Part shown: positions 10,121 to 17,763 of the stretch, piece by piece | Layout of the letters: every line of letters begins with the position of its first letter | Position numbering within the stretch: position 1 is the first letter of the stretch | NCBI GenBank assembly: GCA_016286385.1 | Contig: JAEESO010000014.1 | Location: forward strand, 1 to 64,000 | Source: Bacteroidales bacterium | GTDB lineage: Bacteria; Bacteroidota; Bacteroidia; Bacteroidales; UBA932 | Reading direction: 5' to 3' | DNA: 64,000 nt | Notes under the pieces: model-generated | Seen by the model: the letters and a program-made list of their open reading frames with translations, nothing else | Database searches by the model: none | Told to the model about the DNA's origin: nothing | Program-made: the position numbers and the translations under genes

Positions 10121-11299
10121 TTGAAACGGGCATTCTGTATATCGGTTACGGCATTCCTCCTGATTCCGCTTGCCCTGCAGGCGCAGATTCGGGAGGAATA
10201 CCTGCCTTTGGCGCAGATGCTGTCCACGCTCCCGGAAAGGGAACCCACGGAAGGAAATCTTGTGGAACTGCTCCCCAGCAGCCCGGAACAGTTCCTGCTT
10301 TTGCAGGACGACATTATGGCGGCAAAGAAAAGCATCCATATGGAGTTCTTTATCTTTGATGCCGATTTTGCCGGCAACGTCATACGCACCGCCTTGCGCC
10401 TGAAGGCCCTGGACGGGGTTGAGGTGCAGTTTATTGCCGAAGATTTCACAACCAGGGCGGACTTCGTAGACCGTATGAAGAAAAGCGGAGTATCCGTAAA
10501 ACATCATCCGTTCCTGCCCCTGAGGCCCCGCAACCACCAGAAATACGTGCTTGTGGACGGCACCGTGGGCTATACGGGAGGAATGAACGTGGCCAGAGAC
10601 TATTTCTGTGACTGGGATGATATGGTGGTGCGTCTCCGTGGCCCTGTTGTGGAGAAGATGGAGAAGGCCTTCGCCAAGATGTGGGCGCGCCGTCACGGGA
10701 AGCCATCGGCCTATGAAACAAAAGTGGCAGAGCCATACGAGGGGGGTGTAATTGTCCAGTCAGTAGATGAGGATCCAAAAGAGAAAGACCACTTGAGCCT
10801 TAAGGCGTATATATGGGCTCTGGAGCATGCCAGGCACTATTTTTATGCCAAGACGCCTTATTTCAAGCCTCCCAAGGAGTTTGCCGATGCACTTGTGAAT
10901 GCGGCCCTCCGTGGCGTGGACGTAAGAATCGTTATTCCGGAGCACAAGGACTCTCCTGCAGCGGTAGTGGTGCCGTTCGAAAGGGTGTACTTTGATGATC
11001 TTGTAAAGGCCGGGGTGCATATCCTTCTGCGTACTGACCAGTTTGACCACGCCAAGCTTATGGTTGTGGACGATTATCTTTCGGCCGTCGGATCCATAAA
11101 CCTCGATGTCCTTTCAATGGTTTCCAACTATGAAAGCAACCTGTTTTTTTATGACTGCGGCGTTGCCGCCCAGGTAAAGCAGTTTATAGTGGATGACCTG
11201 GAAAACTGTTATGAACTGACCCCGGAGATGATAGCCGATTATCCGGCCTGGCAAAGGAACTTCAAATGGTTCTTCCGCGGGCTGGGCAAGGTTTTCTAA
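10121..11299 (+). CDS. secreted phospholipase D-like / cardiolipin synthase-type enzyme (392 aa)
   Basis: Two HKD motifs define the phospholipase D superfamily: H139-K141-D146 (NHQKYVLVDG, followed by YTGGMN) and H310-K312-D317 (DHAKLMVVDD, followed by VGSIN). The GGMN and GSxN tails are typical of bacterial cardiolipin synthases. Instead of the usual two N-terminal membrane helices there is a cleavable-looking signal (KRAFCISVTAFLLIPLALQAQ), so the enzyme should act in the periplasm or outside. The start is a TTG immediately after the stop of the peptidase gene; an in-frame ATG would lose the signal and much of domain 1. A secreted phospholipase or a periplasmic phosphatidyltransferase are both possible. 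Confidence 0.83.
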   Translation: MKRAFCISVTAFLLIPLALQAQIREEYLPLAQMLSTLPEREPTEGNLVELLPSSPEQFLLLQDDIMAAKKSIHMEFFIFDADFAGNVIRTALRLKALDGVEVQFIAEDFTTRADFVDRMKKSGVSVKHHPFLPLRPRNHQKYVLVDGTVGYTGGMNVARDYFCDWDDMVVRLRGPVVEKMEKAFAKMWARRHGKPSAYETKVAEPYEGGVIVQSVDEDPKEKDHLSLKAYIWALEHARHYFYAKTPYFKPPKEFADALVNAALRGVDVRIVIPEHKDSPAAVVVPFERVYFDDLVKAGVHILLRTDQFDHAKLMVVDDYLSAVGSINLDVLSMVSNYESNLFFYDCGVAAQVKQFIVDDLENCYELTPEMIADYPAWQRNFKWFFRGLGKVF

Positions 11300-11308
11300 T
11301 ATTATTTG

Positions 11309-11316
11309 TATCTTCG
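11309..11316 (+). promoter_or_regulatory. possible internal -7 element (TATCTTCG)
   Basis: This is one base off the TATCTTTG consensus and lies 7 nt before the ATG of the lipoprotein gene. There is no convincing -33 box. It may give the downstream three genes extra expression. Confidence 0.35.
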
Positions 11317-11323
11317 CATATTG

Positions 11324-12208
11324 ATGAGGCGTCTCCTTTCATACGTGATTCTGTGTGCCATGCCGCTGCTATACTCCTGCGGCAAGGCTCCCGAGGCGCC
11401 CGTTCAGTTCAAGGCAACATCCCTTTGGCAGAAGACCCAGTGGGACCAGTGTTCTCAGGAACTCCAGATGCATTTGGACCCGTATATCCGTGCCAACGAA
11501 ATGCGCACCCTTGATGCCGCTTACCTCGCAATCCTTACCGCGCCGGAAACAGATGAGGAATCCTATGTGATTCCTTTCTCGTCGGGCGGAACACCCTCGG
11601 AGGCAAGGATTGAAAGAAGCGGGAACAAAGCCACCGTAACGGTGTACAGGGATGGGACGCAGGTGGGCGTTTTCACTCAGGATGAAAGCATTTTTACCGG
11701 AGAGTCCACCGGGATAAGGTTTACCGCCACCCCCCTGAGCGTGAGCAGCACGGAGATGCATGCCGATATAACCCTTTCTTCCCAAGGCATAACCCTTGCC
11801 ACCCTTAAGGCCCACGGGCCCATGGAGCTGGTCCAGGTGAGCGTGACGCTTCCGGAGGGCATAAGCCTGAGTGGAAACGTGGAGCTTCTCCGCCTCTGGG
11901 ATATTCTAAGGGCTATTGCCGATGAAGATTCTAAGGAGAAGGTGACTCCGCTTGTGGAAGATGCGGCATCGGCCATCCACGTAGATGTTTTCTACGAAGG
12001 AGACCTCACAACTCCGCAGGCCAGGGTGAGCATGAGGCCGCTCCATCTTAACAGCCGCTACGACAACTACTGGACCTGGGACCCCATAATCCTCACCAAT
12101 GAAGGGGATGTCCTTGATGATGCCTGGAACGCCCTGGGAGGCCTTGACGACACAACGGCGTCCTTCGTCCAGGCCTGGCAGCATATCCTGCCCCATATCC
12201 TTTCATGA
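11324..12208 (+). CDS. lipoprotein of unknown function (294 aa)
   Basis: The signal MRRLLSYVILCAMPLLYSCGK ends in lipobox LYSC, so it is lipid-anchored. The mature part has a helical opening (WQKTQWDQCSQELQMHLDPYIRANEMRTLDAAYLAIL), then a strand-rich middle, and a C-terminal segment naming no family I know. It overlaps the following TonB receptor gene by 4 nt (ATGA), so it is probably translated with it and may be its surface or periplasmic partner. The ATG at 11324 is preferred over an in-frame TTG 18 nt upstream because it places the signal peptide correctly. Confidence 0.75.
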   Translation: MRRLLSYVILCAMPLLYSCGKAPEAPVQFKATSLWQKTQWDQCSQELQMHLDPYIRANEMRTLDAAYLAILTAPETDEESYVIPFSSGGTPSEARIERSGNKATVTVYRDGTQVGVFTQDESIFTGESTGIRFTATPLSVSSTEMHADITLSSQGITLATLKAHGPMELVQVSVTLPEGISLSGNVELLRLWDILRAIADEDSKEKVTPLVEDAASAIHVDVFYEGDLTTPQARVSMRPLHLNSRYDNYWTWDPIILTNEGDVLDDAWNALGGLDDTTASFVQAWQHILPHILS

Positions 12209-14190
12209 GGCTGCTTTTCCTCATAGGGCTCCTTCTGGCGCAGCAGCCGGACTCCGTTCAGATTCAGGAGAAACTGGACAGCACGGTCCTCATGTCGGAA
12301 CGCCACTCCTCCATGTTGGAGATACGCCCGGCCATGCCCATAAGCGTAAATACGGACCTTCTGAGGCGCATCCCGTCCATTACCGGAACGCCGGATCCCA
12401 TCCGCTTTGTGAAGCTTCTTCCCGGAGTGGAAACGGGGTCTGAACTTGACGCCGGCCTCCACATCCTTGGAACGGAGAACTCACATTCGCTGGTCTCCGT
12501 AGACGGGGTGCCCATATATGGCTCCACGCATATCCTGGGCCTGTTTTCAACCTTCATATCCAGCCATTTTGAGGGGATGAACTTCTACCCTTTCTCTTCA
12601 GGAGCCAACCGCATAGGCGGCGCCGTGGACATGCAGCTTCCGGGACGTGTTCCAGGAAAGTTCCGCGGGCAGCTTTCTGCAAGCCTTTTTGAGGCCGAAG
12701 GTACCCTGGACATACCCACAGGCCGTAACAGCGCCCTGTTTGTATCGGCCCGGCGCTCATACATAAACCTCCTCTACGGAAGTTTCCTCAGACTGGATGT
12801 CTTTTCCTTCAAGTACGGATTCACCGACGGCAACATCACATGGTACTGGGAGCCGGGAAAGAATGACCGCTTCTGGGCCGATTTCATGATGGGCGGAGAC
12901 AAAATAGACTTCCAGAGTTCCAGGGGCGGCTACAGCCTTAAGTTTGACTGGATGAATTACAAGGGGTCTGTGCACCACCGCCACAAATGGGACTGGGGAG
13001 AACTGCGCCAGAGGCTCTATTATTCCCATCTGGACCTGGCCTTCGATTTCAACCATGACATCTACGACATGTATGTGCCTTCCATTTTCGGCACGGCCGG
13101 GTATTCGGCTACGCTCAGCGCCGGAAGATGGGAAGGGGAAGCGCGTGTGGAGTGGCATCATTCCAGGCCTCAGCAGACCCAGGTCCGCAACAAGGATCTC
13201 TCCCAGATGGCGGCCGATGAAAGCCAGTCGGCGCTGGAGGCATCGGCCAAAGTGCAATATACGCTGCCCATCACACCGTCCCTGGAGCTGTCGGCATCGC
13301 TGAAGGGCATCTGGTGGCATTCGGCCGATGGCGCCAACTATCCGGCCCTTATCCCGCAGCTCCGCCTTGTCTGGGACGCCCGCCATGCCGGAAAGTTCGA
13401 ACTCCTTGGAGGGATGGAGCGACAGAACCTTTTCCAGACGGGGGTGTCGTCAATTGGCCTTCCCATTGAATTCTGGTACCTTTCCGGGAAGGATCTGGCG
13501 CCGCAGGGGTCATATCATGCATCGGCCTCATGGGGACGTAATTTCCTGAGCGACAGGTATTCAGTTTCTGTATCGGCCTTCTACAGGTACCTTACGGGAC
13601 AGTTGGATTATTCCGGGACGCTCCTCGATTACCTTGACCCGGATTATTCCACCTCAAAATACCTTCTTCACGGGTTCGGGCGCAATTTTGGGCTCTGCCT
13701 TACGCTGCACAAGCAGGCGGGAGACTTTACCGGGTGGGTGAACTACACGCTTGCGCGCTCCCTCAGAACGTTTGACGGGGTTACGTATCCATCCGGCCAT
13801 GAGCGCATCCATGAGTTCAATGCCGTGGGTAATTATACCCGGGGCCGATGGGATTTCGGCGGAATCTTTGTGCTTGCATCCGGTACGCCTTACACGGCGG
13901 CGGAGTCATTCTATATGACGGGAGGAACCCTTGTGGCGGAAATGTCTCCAAGGAACTACTACAGGCTGAATCCGTATATGAGGCTGGACCTTTCCGTGTC
14001 ATATTACTTCCACAGGCAGCCGGACGGCCGCGGAAACGGGCTCACTGTGGCCCTGTATAATGCCCTGGGCTATAAGAACGTGATGTTCCTGATGCCAAAG
14101 AAAGTTAATGAAAAACATGGTTTTTCTTACGGGCCGATGACCCTTTATATACGCTGGCTGCCGTCAATATCATACTTCCACAAATTCTGA
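12205..14190 (+). CDS. TonB-dependent receptor, short form (661 aa)
   Basis: A short signal (MRLLFLIGLLLAQ) leads into a plug domain with the usual elements (LPGVETGSELDAGLHILGTENSHSLVSVDGVPIYG, then FEGMNFYPFSSGANRIGGAVDMQLPG), followed by a beta-barrel rich in alternating aromatic residues and ending in SISYFHKF, with a terminal Phe. It lacks the carboxypeptidase-regulatory-like domain common in Bacteroidetes receptors, and there is no SusD partner, which argues against a glycan system. It lies between a lipoprotein gene (4-nt overlap) and a DUF4249 gene (2-nt gap). DUF4249 proteins are habitual partners of such receptors. The ligand is unknown. Confidence 0.87.
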   Translation: MRLLFLIGLLLAQQPDSVQIQEKLDSTVLMSERHSSMLEIRPAMPISVNTDLLRRIPSITGTPDPIRFVKLLPGVETGSELDAGLHILGTENSHSLVSVDGVPIYGSTHILGLFSTFISSHFEGMNFYPFSSGANRIGGAVDMQLPGRVPGKFRGQLSASLFEAEGTLDIPTGRNSALFVSARRSYINLLYGSFLRLDVFSFKYGFTDGNITWYWEPGKNDRFWADFMMGGDKIDFQSSRGGYSLKFDWMNYKGSVHHRHKWDWGELRQRLYYSHLDLAFDFNHDIYDMYVPSIFGTAGYSATLSAGRWEGEARVEWHHSRPQQTQVRNKDLSQMAADESQSALEASAKVQYTLPITPSLELSASLKGIWWHSADGANYPALIPQLRLVWDARHAGKFELLGGMERQNLFQTGVSSIGLPIEFWYLSGKDLAPQGSYHASASWGRNFLSDRYSVSVSAFYRYLTGQLDYSGTLLDYLDPDYSTSKYLLHGFGRNFGLCLTLHKQAGDFTGWVNYTLARSLRTFDGVTYPSGHERIHEFNAVGNYTRGRWDFGGIFVLASGTPYTAAESFYMTGGTLVAEMSPRNYYRLNPYMRLDLSVSYYFHRQPDGRGNGLTVALYNALGYKNVMFLMPKKVNEKHGFSYGPMTLYIRWLPSISYFHKF

Positions 14191-14192
14191 CG

Positions 14193-15011
14193 ATGAAAAA
14201 GCTGCTTCCGCTCATATTCCTTGCCGTGGCCTGCACCACAACCTATCCATACCGGGATTCGGACCGCCTGGTGGTGGAGGGCTGGATAGACTCCGACGGT
14301 GCGCCTGTGGTGATGGTGACTTCGCCGGTGGCTGCAACGGAGCAGGAACTTTTTCCGGAAGACCTTGCCCAGCATCTGTACTATAAGGCATATGTTACGG
14401 TCAAGGATGAGAATACCGGGGAGGAGGTGGAATTATCGGCCAGGAAGGATACAAGGTATCTTCCGCCGCTTATCTATACTACGGACGTGATGAAAGGCGT
14501 GGCGGGGCACAGTTATTCCCTCAAGGTGATGTACGGAAATCATGTGGCAAAGGCTATTACACGTATTCCTGAGCCGGTTCCGCTTGACAGGGTGGAGGTG
14601 ACTAAATCCGTACAGCACGACACCATGTATGTGGTCACGGCGTATTTCAACGATCCGGATGGGTATCACCGCTTCTTTACAAAGGTTGAGGGGCAAGGGG
14701 AAATGTATTATCCGTCCCTTCTCAGCGGCCAGGCGGCCTCCAACAGGGCTGGGGCGGTGTCCGTCATGCGCGGCTGGGCCCTCTCAAACGTGAAATGGAA
14801 ACCTCTTTACAGGCTGGGAGAGACCGTGCACATAAAGTTCTGCACGGTGGAAGAGATAATATGGTCTTACTGGGACTGTTTTGATGCCGTTTCAACCATA
14901 AGCACAATAGGCCTTTTCCCCGTTACGTCCAACCCTCCAACCAACATGCAGGGGGCCTACGGATACTGGGCTGGGTACGGTGCAACCTATGCCACGGTAA
15001 CAATTAAATAA
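14193..15011 (+). CDS. DUF4249 family lipoprotein (272 aa)
   Basis: The lipobox is VAC at Cys14 of MKKLLPLIFLAVACTTTYP. The start of the mature protein, LVVEGWIDSDGAPVVMVTSPV, and the later DEDTGEEVEL-like strand and Y(S/T)LKVMYG segments fit DUF4249, a Bacteroidetes outer-membrane-associated lipoprotein family usually encoded beside a TonB-dependent receptor. It probably sits on the outer membrane and helps the receptor capture its ligand; this role is inferred from context. It is the last gene of the operon that begins with the prolyl oligopeptidase. Confidence 0.82.
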   Translation: MKKLLPLIFLAVACTTTYPYRDSDRLVVEGWIDSDGAPVVMVTSPVAATEQELFPEDLAQHLYYKAYVTVKDENTGEEVELSARKDTRYLPPLIYTTDVMKGVAGHSYSLKVMYGNHVAKAITRIPEPVPLDRVEVTKSVQHDTMYVVTAYFNDPDGYHRFFTKVEGQGEMYYPSLLSGQAASNRAGAVSVMRGWALSNVKWKPLYRLGETVHIKFCTVEEIIWSYWDCFDAVSTISTIGLFPVTSNPPTNMQGAYGYWAGYGATYATVTIK

Positions 15012-15018
15012 AAATTGC

Positions 15019-15026
15019 TATCTTTG
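15019..15026 (+). promoter_or_regulatory. -7 promoter element before the beta-barrel pair
   Basis: TATCTTTG lies 23 nt before the ATG at 15050. No clear -33 TTTG is visible at the right spacing. Confidence 0.5.
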
Positions 15027-15049
15027 TATGATTAAATTGATAGTTTGAA

Positions 15050-15715
15050 ATGAAAAAACTACTTGTTATTGCAGCCGCCCTGCTCATTGGAATGCAGGCA
15101 AATGCACAGCTTATTTTCAATGGTGGATATCTCCACGGAACAGAAGGTCTTAAAAGAGGAGAACAAACAGCCCAAAACGTTCTTGACGGTTTTTATGCCG
15201 GCGCAAAGTATCGTTTTGCTTTGGACGGCATCACTGAAGGCCTCAGCATCGCTCCCGGTGCAAACCTTTCTGCAATGTTCTGCAGGGAAGCCGGATTTGC
15301 CGGCAATCTTCAGGCCGCAAATGTTGCCGACGAACTTCTGAAAGACGCCAGGCGTACGGAACTCGCACTCAATATTCCCCTTCACGTGCAGTATCTTTAT
15401 GAAATCACTCCGGATTTCAAGCTAGAAGCCTGGGCTGGCCCCACTTTCCAGCTTGGTATCTGGAATCGTTCCATCGACGGAGACAGCAACCCCACGCTCA
15501 TCTATGACAATTACAAGGAGATTGTGGAAGGACCCCTTAAGTTTGCTCCCCGTAACAGGATCAATCTTTTCCTTGGCCTGGGTGTAGGCTTTGAAGTGGC
15601 AGAACTTGTCCATATCAATGTGGGCTATGACTTCGGCCTCCTCAATCTTACCACAGATGCCAACGGAGATATTAGACGCGGTCTCCTCAGGATAGGACTT
15701 GGATATAATTTTTAA
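15050..15715 (+). CDS. outer-membrane beta-barrel protein (221 aa)
   Basis: A clean signal peptide ends MQANAQ, after which the protein alternates short amphipathic strands (DGFYAGAKYRFALDGITEGLSIAPGANLS...) and ends in LRIGLGYNF with a terminal Phe, the pattern of small eight-stranded porin/PorT-type barrels. It is homologous to the next gene, 17 nt downstream, which shares the NGFY/DGFYAG motif and the 'vhVgYDfGLLNLt' end, so the pair looks like a tandem duplication. A structural or transport role in the outer membrane is likely; no substrate can be given. Confidence 0.8.
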   Translation: MKKLLVIAAALLIGMQANAQLIFNGGYLHGTEGLKRGEQTAQNVLDGFYAGAKYRFALDGITEGLSIAPGANLSAMFCREAGFAGNLQAANVADELLKDARRTELALNIPLHVQYLYEITPDFKLEAWAGPTFQLGIWNRSIDGDSNPTLIYDNYKEIVEGPLKFAPRNRINLFLGLGVGFEVAELVHINVGYDFGLLNLTTDANGDIRRGLLRIGLGYNF

Positions 15716-15732
15716 CCTAATATAGTTTTATA

Positions 15733-16434
15733 ATGAAAAAGATTTTTGCAATCGTTCTCAGCGCAGCAGCTCTGCTTATGGGAACCCAGGCCTATGCCCA
15801 GCTTTCAGTTGGCGCAGGTTGGCTCAATTCAACAGAGACTGTAAAGAGTGGAAATAACGATCCCTCCAAGACAAACCTTAACGGTTTTTACGTAGGTGGT
15901 CAGTACAACCTTCCCATTGTTGCCGGTCTTGGCGTAGCTCCCGGTCTGTATGTCTCTGGTATTTTCGCAAAATTGACCGACAGCGCAGCCGCTTATGGCC
16001 TTACTGGCAACCAGACAGCAACAAGCAGGGAGTTCGATATCAATGTTCCCGTAAACGTGAACTATGCATTTGAAATCGGCCGTGATTTCAAGGTGTTCCT
16101 CTATGCAGGCCCTGTCTTCCAGCTGGGTATCGTCAGCAAGGCTTCTTATGAGGCCTCTGCCGGAATCGCCGGTATTGGTGGTGTATCAACCGGAAAGTAT
16201 ACTACCGACAACTACAGCGGAAAGACCTTTGATTCAAGTAACAAGGAAGTTGGCCAGCACGACGGCGGCTACCAGAATCCCTTCAACATTTATGTTGGCG
16301 GTGGCGCTGGTATCCAGTCCGGAGCTTTCCAGGTTATCATCGGTTATGATCACAGCCTCCTCAACTTCTCCAAGAACAGCAACGAAACAGCTTCCCGTTC
16401 CCAGATCAAGATTGGCGTAGGCTACGCATTCTAG
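15733..16434 (+). CDS. outer-membrane beta-barrel protein, paralogue of the preceding gene (233 aa)
   Basis: The signal peptide ends GTQAYAQ. The barrel strands resemble those of the gene upstream (LNGFYVGGQYNLPIVAGLGVAPGLYVSG, FKVFLYAGPVFQLGIV) and the C terminus is IKIGVGYAF. A glycine- and serine-rich loop (ASAGIAGIGGVSTGKY) is longer than in its neighbour and would be a surface loop. The two genes are probably one transcription unit from the -7 box near 15019, ending at the hairpins just after 16434. Confidence 0.8.
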   Translation: MKKIFAIVLSAAALLMGTQAYAQLSVGAGWLNSTETVKSGNNDPSKTNLNGFYVGGQYNLPIVAGLGVAPGLYVSGIFAKLTDSAAAYGLTGNQTATSREFDINVPVNVNYAFEIGRDFKVFLYAGPVFQLGIVSKASYEASAGIAGIGGVSTGKYTTDNYSGKTFDSSNKEVGQHDGGYQNPFNIYVGGGAGIQSGAFQVIIGYDHSLLNFSKNSNETASRSQIKIGVGYAF

Positions 16435-16436
16435 TT

Positions 16437-16541
16437 AAGTGGGCAACCACTTACACAGAAAAAGCCCTTTTTGCGCGTTTCGTTGCCCTTTTGGTCAACC
16501 ATCGGCACAATAAGGGCCTTTTTTGTGTGTTTCGTTGCCCT
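16437..16541. terminator. hairpin and imperfect tandem repeat, probable terminator region
   Basis: AAGTGG-GCAA-CCACTT (16437-16452) is a perfect stem with a GCAA tetraloop. Two copies of a 15-nt unit ending TTTCGTTGCCCT lie at 16475-16489 and 16527-16541. The stretch AAAAAGCCCTT near 16460 can pair with AAGGGCCTTTTT near 16511, giving a terminator-like hairpin with a T run. The GGGCAAC at 16441 is complementary to both GTTGCCC copies, so alternative pairings are possible. Confidence 0.6.
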
Positions 16542-16552
16542 GAGTAAATCAT

Positions 16553-16583
16553 TTTGCTCCGGAGAAGAAAAGGAGTAACTTTG
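16553..16583 (+). promoter_or_regulatory. queH promoter
   Basis: TTTG (16553-16556), a 19-nt spacer, then TAACTTTG (16576-16583): a textbook Bacteroidetes promoter. The GTG start follows after only 4 nt, so the mRNA is probably leaderless. Confidence 0.75.
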
Positions 16584-16587
16584 TACC

Positions 16588-17190
16588 GTGAAACAAAAAT
16601 TTCAGATAGAAGTTCCGGGGGGCGGCGGGAAGATCCTTCTTCACGCCTGCTGTGCTCCGTGCTCCGGTGCCATTGTGGAATACCTGGTTAAGCACGGCGT
16701 GAGGCCCGTGATCTTCTTCTCAAACTCCAATATCACTCCCTTTGACGAGTACAGTCACAGGCTTAACGAATGCATCCGCTACGCCAGGGAGTTCGGTCTT
16801 GAAGTGGTTGAGGATAACTATGACCACGATTCCTGGCTCACCTGCGCCGCCGGGCTGGAGACAGAGCCGGAACGTGGCGCCCGCTGCCTGGAGTGCTTCA
16901 AACACAGGCTACTGAGAGCCGCTCAGTATGCTGCGGCAAACGGTTTTGATGTGCTCACAACCACCCTGGCATCTTCCCGATGGAAGAGCCTGGAGCAGGT
17001 GAACGAGGCCGGCACCTGGGCCAGTGCACAGGTATCAGGCGTGACGTGGTGGGGTCAGAATTGGAGAAAAGGCGGCCTCCAGGACCGCCGTAATGAAATT
17101 ATCAGGGAGCAGAACTTCTACAACCAGCTGTTCTGTGGCTGCGAGTTCTCTCAGAGAACAGGTTCTGCAGAGCCGTCAGAGGCTTTATAG
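16588..17190 (+). CDS. queH: epoxyqueuosine reductase QueH
   Basis: It reduces epoxyqueuosine to queuosine in tRNA, the last step of the modification, and replaces QueG in organisms that lack it. The hallmark cysteines are present: HACCAPC (Cys21, Cys22, Cys25) at the N terminus and FCGCEFS (Cys183, Cys185) near the C terminus, with TTTLASSRWKSLEQVNEAG and the W-GQNWRKGG-QDRR segment between. The length of 200 residues is normal. The start is GTG at 16588, supported by the promoter just before it. The 3' end overlaps a convergent minus-strand gene by 40 bp. Confidence 0.93.
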   Translation: MKQKFQIEVPGGGGKILLHACCAPCSGAIVEYLVKHGVRPVIFFSNSNITPFDEYSHRLNECIRYAREFGLEVVEDNYDHDSWLTCAAGLETEPERGARCLECFKHRLLRAAQYAAANGFDVLTTTLASSRWKSLEQVNEAGTWASAQVSGVTWWGQNWRKGGLQDRRNEIIREQNFYNQLFCGCEFSQRTGSAEPSEAL

Positions 17191-17654
17191 TCAAACTTGG
17201 AGCCGTGCCAGGTCCAGGAGAGAAGGGCGCTGCCGCTGCGGATGGAAAGGACCTGACGGAATACGCGGATCTCAGTTGCGTCCGGACAGCCAACCTTGCC
17301 GGCAAGTTTCCATTCACCACCCTCCAGAGTATACACATTGACATAAACTCCGCCATCCCTGCGCCTTGCAATCACAAGGTCCGGGGCTCGGTTTCCGGTG
17401 AAATCATGAATGCCGATAACTGTGTCTCCTTCCCCGGATTCCAGGTCTGTGCCATTGATAGAAACGGCGCCGGAAGCCAGAGAGGCCTTGAAACTGGCCT
17501 TGTCAATAGAGAAGTCAAGCGTTCCGCTTTCACCAAAGAAATAACTCTCAAGGCCCACGATGAAGGTCTTGGACTCATTGTCTGAATAAGTACGCATTTG
17601 GGCAGAGGCCGTAAGCCCGGCCAGAAGGCATATTATGGTTAATAGTCTTTTCAT
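17151..17654 (-). CDS. small secreted protein of unknown function (167 aa)
   Basis: A signal peptide MKRLLTIICLLAGLTASAQ opens the protein. The mature part is strand-rich, with an FG-GAP-like stretch (IGIHDFTGNRAPDLVIARRRDGGVYVNVYTL), which suggests a small beta-propeller-like or adhesive fold, but I recognise no family. The ATG at 17654 is chosen because it begins the signal peptide and sits 6 nt after a TATATTTG -7 box on the minus strand. Its 3' end runs 40 bp into queH in antisense. Confidence 0.72.
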   Translation of the reverse strand: MKRLLTIICLLAGLTASAQMRTYSDNESKTFIVGLESYFFGESGTLDFSIDKASFKASLASGAVSINGTDLESGEGDTVIGIHDFTGNRAPDLVIARRRDGGVYVNVYTLEGGEWKLAGKVGCPDATEIRVFRQVLSIRSGSALLSWTWHGSKFDYKASDGSAEPVL

Positions 17655-17660
17655 TAACTG

Positions 17661-17668
17661 CAAATATA
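17661..17668 (-). promoter_or_regulatory. -7 promoter element of the small secreted protein
   Basis: On the minus strand it reads TATATTTG, 6 nt before the ATG, which predicts a leaderless mRNA. Confidence 0.55.
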
Positions 17669-17751
17669 CACATTTTTCATAATATGCATAACCCATATGA
17701 TAAAAGCCACAAAAACCCGGCATCTCGGTAGCGATTTTGCTGGATTTTTTC

Positions 17752-17759
17752 TAATTTTG
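17752..17759 (+). promoter_or_regulatory. -7 promoter element of the hemerythrin regulator
   Basis: TAATTTTG lies 4 nt before the ATG at 17764. A TTTG occurs only 12 nt upstream, so the -33 box is not clear. Confidence 0.5.
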
Positions 17760-17763
17760 TAGG

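Noticed and set aside
9824-10696. 290-codon open frame on the minus strand over the end of the peptidase and the phospholipase D gene
   Set aside because: It is antisense to two genes with clear catalytic motifs and spans their boundary; no domain is seen.
16437-16587. preQ1 riboswitch in front of queH
   Set aside because: The queH promoter sits 4 nt before its start, so the structured stretch lies upstream of the transcript; the sequence does not show a preQ1 aptamer core.
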